The notes under the pieces are model-generated. The model searched no databases. It worked only from the letters and a program-made list of their open reading frames with translations, and was not told the origin of the DNA. DNA of 64,000 nucleotides. Source: Cyclobacteriaceae bacterium (GTDB taxonomy: Bacteria; Bacteroidota; Bacteroidia; Cytophagales; Cyclobacteriaceae). The stretch is taken from assembly GCA_016787645.1 (NCBI GenBank), contig JAEUUF010000013.1, positions 62,001 to 126,000 on the forward strand. Reading direction: 5' to 3'. The translations under genes were made by a program, and so were the position numbers. Positions 60,511-64,000 of this stretch are shown here, piece after piece; positions within the stretch are counted from its first letter, which is position 1, and each line of letters opens with the position of its first letter.

Positions 60511-60634
60511 TCATTGCGATTCTTTGCGACGTTGCGTCTTAGCGGTGGTCACCGCCACCCAAGGTTAATGCGCACGTTCCACCGAACGAGTAAGTAACCA
60601 CCGCAAAGGCGCAATGACGCGAAGGTCCGCCGAG
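60511..60634. repeat. Inverted octad repeat element, copy 2
   Basis: Right arm (60600-60634): CGCAAAGG, CGCAATGA, CGCGAAGG, TCCGCCGAG. Left arm (60511-60560), in reverse complement: CGCTAAGA, CGCAACGT, CGCAAAGAAT, CGCAATGA. Arms point away from each other, opposite to copy 1. They flank a 40-bp unrelated core. The element fills the gap before the MocA-type gene. Confidence 0.75.
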
Positions 60635-60666
60635 AGTTGTTTTGTATCTATATAATTGATTTGAAT

Positions 60667-62100
60667 ATGAAGAAGAGGGATTTCTTAAAGACACTTGGAC
60701 TAGCGTCCATCGGCTTCACGCTTGTCCCACGTCACGTGTTGGGTGGGCCGGGATATGTGGCACCCAGCGATAAACTCCGTGTGGCCGGCATCGGCGCTGG
60801 CGGCAAGGGCGACAGCGACCTTCGAAAGTTCTTTGAAAGCGGGAAAGCTGAGATCGTTGCCCTCTGTGATGTGGACGACCGCCAGGCCGTGAAGTCACGG
60901 GAGCGGTTTCCGAAAGCTCCCTATTATAAGGACTACCGCCAAATGCTCGACAAAGAGCACAAGAACATCGACGCCGTGAGCGTCTCCACCCCCGATCACA
61001 GTCACGCGGTGCAGGCCATGGCGGCGATGTCGCTGGGCAAACATGTATACGTGCAAAAACCCCTCGCCCACGATGTCTATGAAGCGCGTATGCTCACGCA
61101 GGCGGCGAAGAAATACAAAGTCGTGACCCAGATGGGCAACCAGGGCAGCTCCGGCGACGGCGTGCGTCAATTGAAAGAGTGGTACAAGGCCGGGTTGCTC
61201 GGCGATGTGACCGAAGTGTACTGCTGGACCAACCGGCCCGTGTGGCCGCAGGGTATTGCATGGCCCAAGGAGAAGGCCACGGTTCCCACCGAACTCGATT
61301 GGAATCTCTGGCTCGGTACAGCACCCTACAAAGAATATGTCGATGGCCTCGTCCCCTTCAACTGGCGCGGGTGGTGGGATTATGGCACCGGTGCTTTGGG
61401 CGACATGGGTTGTCATATTATCGAGCCAGCTTTCAGCGTATTGGGACTTGGTTATCCGACGGATGTGACCGCCAGTGTTGGATCTGTTTACACGGGACCA
61501 TTCCGCCGCGGGTATTTCCCGGAGAGCGGACCTCCCTCCTCGCACATCATTTTTACATTCCCGGCGCGCAATGGCCGGCCTGCCGTGAAGCTGCATTGGA
61601 TGGACGGCGGCATCCAGCCCGAGCGGCCGGAAGAGCTGGGACCCAACGAACCTTTCGGCGACAGCGATGACCGCGGCAATGGTGTATTGTTTGTGGGTAC
61701 GAAAGGCAAGATGACTTGTGCAACCTACGGGTTAGAACCTAATCTCCTTCCCACATCGCGCAACAAGGAAGTGAGCATCCCGCAGACCGAGAAGCGTGTG
61801 AACGGCGGCATGGAAGGACACTACGCCCATTGGGTGGAAGCCTGCATGGCAGGTTACGGGAAGATGGAGCTCAGTTCCGGCTTCGAGATTGCCGGTCCGC
61901 TCACCGAGACCGTGCTGATGGGCAACCTCGCCATCCGCAGTTACGACTTGCGTGTACCCAAGGGGGACAAGCCCAACCAGTACGACTACCCAGGCCGAGG
62001 CATCAAGCTGCTGTGGGACGGCGACAACATGAAAGTGACGAACTTCGAGTTGGCCAACCAGTTTGTGAAGCGGGAGTACCGGGAGGGGTGGAAGCTGTAG
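60667..62100 (+). CDS. Gfo/Idh/MocA family oxidoreductase, Tat-exported
   Basis: A 477-residue protein from MKKRDFLKTLGLASIGFTLVPRHVLG, with a KRDFLK Tat-like motif; only one arginine, as in many Bacteroidota homologues. A Rossmann domain (VAGIGAGGKGDSDLRKFFESGKAEIVALCDVDDRQAV) and the motif YVQKPLAHDVYEARML, the EKP-equivalent with the catalytic lysine, follow. WWDYGTGALGDMGCHIIEPAFSVLGL marks the C-terminal sheet domain. It uses NAD(P) to oxidise or reduce a sugar derivative in the periplasm. Being next to a GMC/small-subunit pair suggests a shared keto-sugar pathway. The start at 60667 is chosen for the signal; the frame is open from 60637. Confidence 0.9.
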   Translation: MKKRDFLKTLGLASIGFTLVPRHVLGGPGYVAPSDKLRVAGIGAGGKGDSDLRKFFESGKAEIVALCDVDDRQAVKSRERFPKAPYYKDYRQMLDKEHKNIDAVSVSTPDHSHAVQAMAAMSLGKHVYVQKPLAHDVYEARMLTQAAKKYKVVTQMGNQGSSGDGVRQLKEWYKAGLLGDVTEVYCWTNRPVWPQGIAWPKEKATVPTELDWNLWLGTAPYKEYVDGLVPFNWRGWWDYGTGALGDMGCHIIEPAFSVLGLGYPTDVTASVGSVYTGPFRRGYFPESGPPSSHIIFTFPARNGRPAVKLHWMDGGIQPERPEELGPNEPFGDSDDRGNGVLFVGTKGKMTCATYGLEPNLLPTSRNKEVSIPQTEKRVNGGMEGHYAHWVEACMAGYGKMELSSGFEIAGPLTETVLMGNLAIRSYDLRVPKGDKPNQYDYPGRGIKLLWDGDNMKVTNFELANQFVKREYREGWKL

Positions 62101-62149
62101 AATAAGACATATCGGACATTGGATGTCCCCTATATTAACATTGTGCGTA

Positions 62150-62647
62150 ATGCCACGGGACAGATTGAGTCAAATATTGACTAAACTATTATATCCCATT
62201 CTTGCATTTATTGCACTCACGATGAATTCATGCCTATATAGTGATGAAAAAGCTACTAAGGACCTGACCGTGTATTCTTATGACAAAATGAAGTATGCCT
62301 TGGCTATCAAGTATAGAACAGAAGGGAGAGGCAATATTCATACATTCGACTTTTCGAAATATGAATTGGATGATGCCGATTGGATTTATACAAACAGAAT
62401 TAAAGGCCAAATCACAAGTGACAGCATAATATTTACGCACTATCAAGATGAACTGGAGTACCCTTGGAGTCAATCCAACCTCAAAGGGACTGTGACATTT
62501 GACAGCCTATCTGTGAAAATTGAACTCATGATGCCGGAATATGATGATGGAGTGAATATTAGCCGATGGGTTCCTTACAAGTTTAACGGAGAATATAAAC
62601 TCACATTATCAACTGAGAGACCTCCAATCATAGACAAAAAACCTTAG
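62150..62647 (+). CDS. Putative lipoprotein, unknown function
   Basis: A 165-residue protein from MPRDRLSQILTKLLYPILAFIALTMNSC, where MNSC is the probable lipobox. The remainder (KMKYALAIKYRTEGRGNIHTFDFSKYELDDADWIYTNRIKGQIT) is hydrophilic, Asp/Tyr-rich and shows no motif I know. Base composition is more AT-rich than in the neighbouring genes, which could mean recent acquisition. It is separated from the MocA gene by 49 bp. Confidence 0.6.
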   Translation: MPRDRLSQILTKLLYPILAFIALTMNSCLYSDEKATKDLTVYSYDKMKYALAIKYRTEGRGNIHTFDFSKYELDDADWIYTNRIKGQITSDSIIFTHYQDELEYPWSQSNLKGTVTFDSLSVKIELMMPEYDDGVNISRWVPYKFNGEYKLTLSTERPPIIDKKP

Positions 62648-62791
62648 ACTGCGGCACGCTGCACTACGCACAACCGTGTGCCTGCCCGCTCTTTCCTGCA
62701 TACAAGCGATTACCCGTTCAAGAGCTTGTGTAAAATTAATAAAGGCAGGCGGGCCAGGAATTCGCTCTTGAAATAAATAGTTAACTTACTA

Positions 62792-63529
62792 GTGAAATTG
62801 TTCCCTTCGACCTTAAACGAGAAGGCATTGAATTCCCGGATTATCATTCTTGGTCTCTTGATACTTGGACAACCCGGGTGCTCGGAAGAGCCGGTCGACG
62901 CTGCCTTAAAGGGCACATGGGTTGACAGTGAAAGTTTACCCCTGCAATTCATGGAATTTAGTTCAACAACCAAAGGCAGGTTCGGCCTTTTCAGTAAAGC
63001 TTCTGAACGATATATCAATTTCAGCTACCGGCTGCTTTCTGATAAAATAGCCATTGACATTGAAGGTGATGCATCCGGGGAGACGATACACAACATCACC
63101 TTGAACGGAAAAGAGAGCTTTGAAATATCCGGAATTACCGCGCTGCCGGGAACATCCACGAGGGTCTTTACGAGAAAAACAATGCTTACCGGCAATGGAT
63201 CCAAAGTCATTTCTCTTGGCAAGGATGATATCTATTTTGATTTTGATGATGGTTACAGCCTGCAAGCGCATAAGACCGAAGATGGACGATGCCCGCAAGG
63301 CGCGGTTTGCATATGGCAAGGATATGCCGCCGCTGAATTCAATTTCGTCGGGGATGGAAATGTAACCTCCACATTCCACTTAAGCACTTACGAACTCCTG
63401 CCCCAGTTGAGAACCGATACACTAATACAGGGCCTAACGTTTACCTTAACGGACATCACCCCCTATCCCGGAATCGGGAAACAAATCAAACCCGAGGATA
63501 TTAAGGTTATCGTAACCGTTGAGAAATAG
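62792..63529 (+). CDS. Putative lipoprotein, unknown function
   Basis: A 245-residue protein with an N-terminal hydrophobic run IIILGLLILGQPGCSEEP, where GQPGC is a lipobox-like end. A beta-rich body follows, with KGTWVDSESLPLQFMEFS, ITLNGKESFEISGITALPGTSTRVF and RCPQGAVCIWQGYAAAEFNF. The last includes two cysteines and a conserved-looking CIWQG. The start is GTG at 62792 or a TTG (62831) at NSRIIIL; it cannot be decided. Not recognised. Confidence 0.6.
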   Translation: MKLFPSTLNEKALNSRIIILGLLILGQPGCSEEPVDAALKGTWVDSESLPLQFMEFSSTTKGRFGLFSKASERYINFSYRLLSDKIAIDIEGDASGETIHNITLNGKESFEISGITALPGTSTRVFTRKTMLTGNGSKVISLGKDDIYFDFDDGYSLQAHKTEDGRCPQGAVCIWQGYAAAEFNFVGDGNVTSTFHLSTYELLPQLRTDTLIQGLTFTLTDITPYPGIGKQIKPEDIKVIVTVEK

Positions 63530-63551
63530 ACGCTTCCGTGCAGACCGCCCC

Positions 63552-64000
63552 ATGAAGCACCCAATCAAAACGTGGACACTTCGGCTGATGGCAACGGGCC
63601 TGCTCGTAGCCGCCTTGTTGTTCGCCATCATTTTAAATCCCGGTTTGGTCTATGCCCACAAGACGACGTACAAGCACCTTACCATCTATCACGACAGACC
63701 ACTTTCCCCTACACTAATCGACAAATTCAACCAGGCAGCGGCCCTTGTAGCGGCCAGCTCCGTACATAATCCAAAACTCACACTTGACATTTGCCTGCAC
63801 GACAATTCAGTATATCCCCAACTCATGCAGTCCTTGCGTGGACCGGCCTTTGCGTGGGGTTTTTACAACAAGGTTGTGCTGCAAGGAACGGCACACGTTG
63901 ACAGCAATTACGTTGAACTCAATGGCTACCGCTGGAACATGACCCAGCTGCTCGCCCATGAAATGACCCACTGTTATCAGTTTAATCAACTGGGCTTCTG
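63552..64000 (+). CDS. Exported zinc metalloprotease-like protein, cut by the right edge
   Basis: An open frame of 149 codons from ATG 63552 continues off the window. Residues 1-35 (MKHPIKTWTLRLMATGLLVAALLFAIILNPGLVYA) form a signal peptide or anchor. Near the visible end, QLLAHEMTHCYQFNQLG gives the HExxH zinc motif of gluzincins. The intermediate part (YKHLTIYHDRPLSPTLIDKFNQAAALVAAS) is not recognised. It is likely a periplasmic peptidase of unknown substrate. No downstream information is available. Confidence 0.7.
   Translation, partial: MKHPIKTWTLRLMATGLLVAALLFAIILNPGLVYAHKTTYKHLTIYHDRPLSPTLIDKFNQAAALVAASSVHNPKLTLDICLHDNSVYPQLMQSLRGPAFAWGFYNKVVLQGTAHVDSNYVELNGYRWNMTQLLAHEMTHCYQFNQLGF

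Noticed and set aside
57841-60634. Insertion sequence or transposon ends formed by the inverted octad elements
   Set aside because: No transposase between or beside them and no target-site duplication; the copies are small and internally periodic.

Overview
The window reads as a chromosome segment of a Bacteroidota member, most likely of the order Cytophagales. Supporting signs are an eight-gene suf operon ending in a DUF59 protein and a bacilliredoxin, a HisB whose phosphatase half lacks the zinc-cysteine loop, BACON-domain and PD40 lipoproteins, paired GMC oxidoreductase and Tat-exported small subunits, weak or absent Shine-Dalgarno sequences, and several upstream sites resembling the Bacteroidota -7 element TAnnTTTG. 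Coding density is high, and I see no prophage, insertion sequence, CRISPR array or rRNA gene.

Layout. 1-12.7 kb holds housekeeping and transport genes: an S9 peptidase cut by the left edge, topA, a SixA-type phosphatase overlapping an arginase-family hydrolase, an alanine symporter, a conserved protein of unknown function, an NSS symporter, a PD40 protein and a fatty-acid CoA ligase. At 12.75-13.1 kb a 195-nt RNA gene with tRNA-like ends, its own promoter and a strong terminator is divergent from an Lrp/AsnC regulator, with a palindromic operator between them. 13.6-19.6 kb is the suf operon (sufB-C-D-S-E, DUF59, bacilliredoxin) ending at a terminator. PTPS and folE follow, then a membrane protein, an ECF sigma factor and an aconitase with a lysine/alanine-rich tail.

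24.7-41.9 kb is an accessory stretch: a ThuA/sugar-dehydrogenase fusion, a BACON lipoprotein, a first GMC plus small-subunit pair, a 1-Cys peroxiredoxin, an alpha/beta hydrolase, a PLP decarboxylase, membrane proteins, a serine hydrolase operon, a Crp/Fnr regulator beside tandem FNR-spaced palindromes, a Nudix hydrolase and a TPR lipoprotein. 42.2-49.4 kb is a complete, tightly overlapping histidine operon (hisG-D-C-B-H-A-F-IE), preceded by a histidine-rich leader peptide and an attenuator.

49.4-64 kb carries a nitroreductase, a flavoprotein disulfide-reductase homologue without its cysteine pair, PAP2, ribE, an M20 amidohydrolase, cysS, yidD, a second GMC/small-subunit/Gfo-Idh-MocA cluster, two lipoproteins and a zinc metalloprotease cut by the right edge. 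From 52.8 to 60.6 kb nearly every intergenic gap is built of degenerate 7-bp or 8-bp tandem repeats. These run into stop codons and supply the C-termini of two proteins.

The most unusual items are the tRNA-like RNA gene at 12.8-13.0 kb, the his leader attenuator, the heptad/octad repeat islands, and the basic tail on aconitase.
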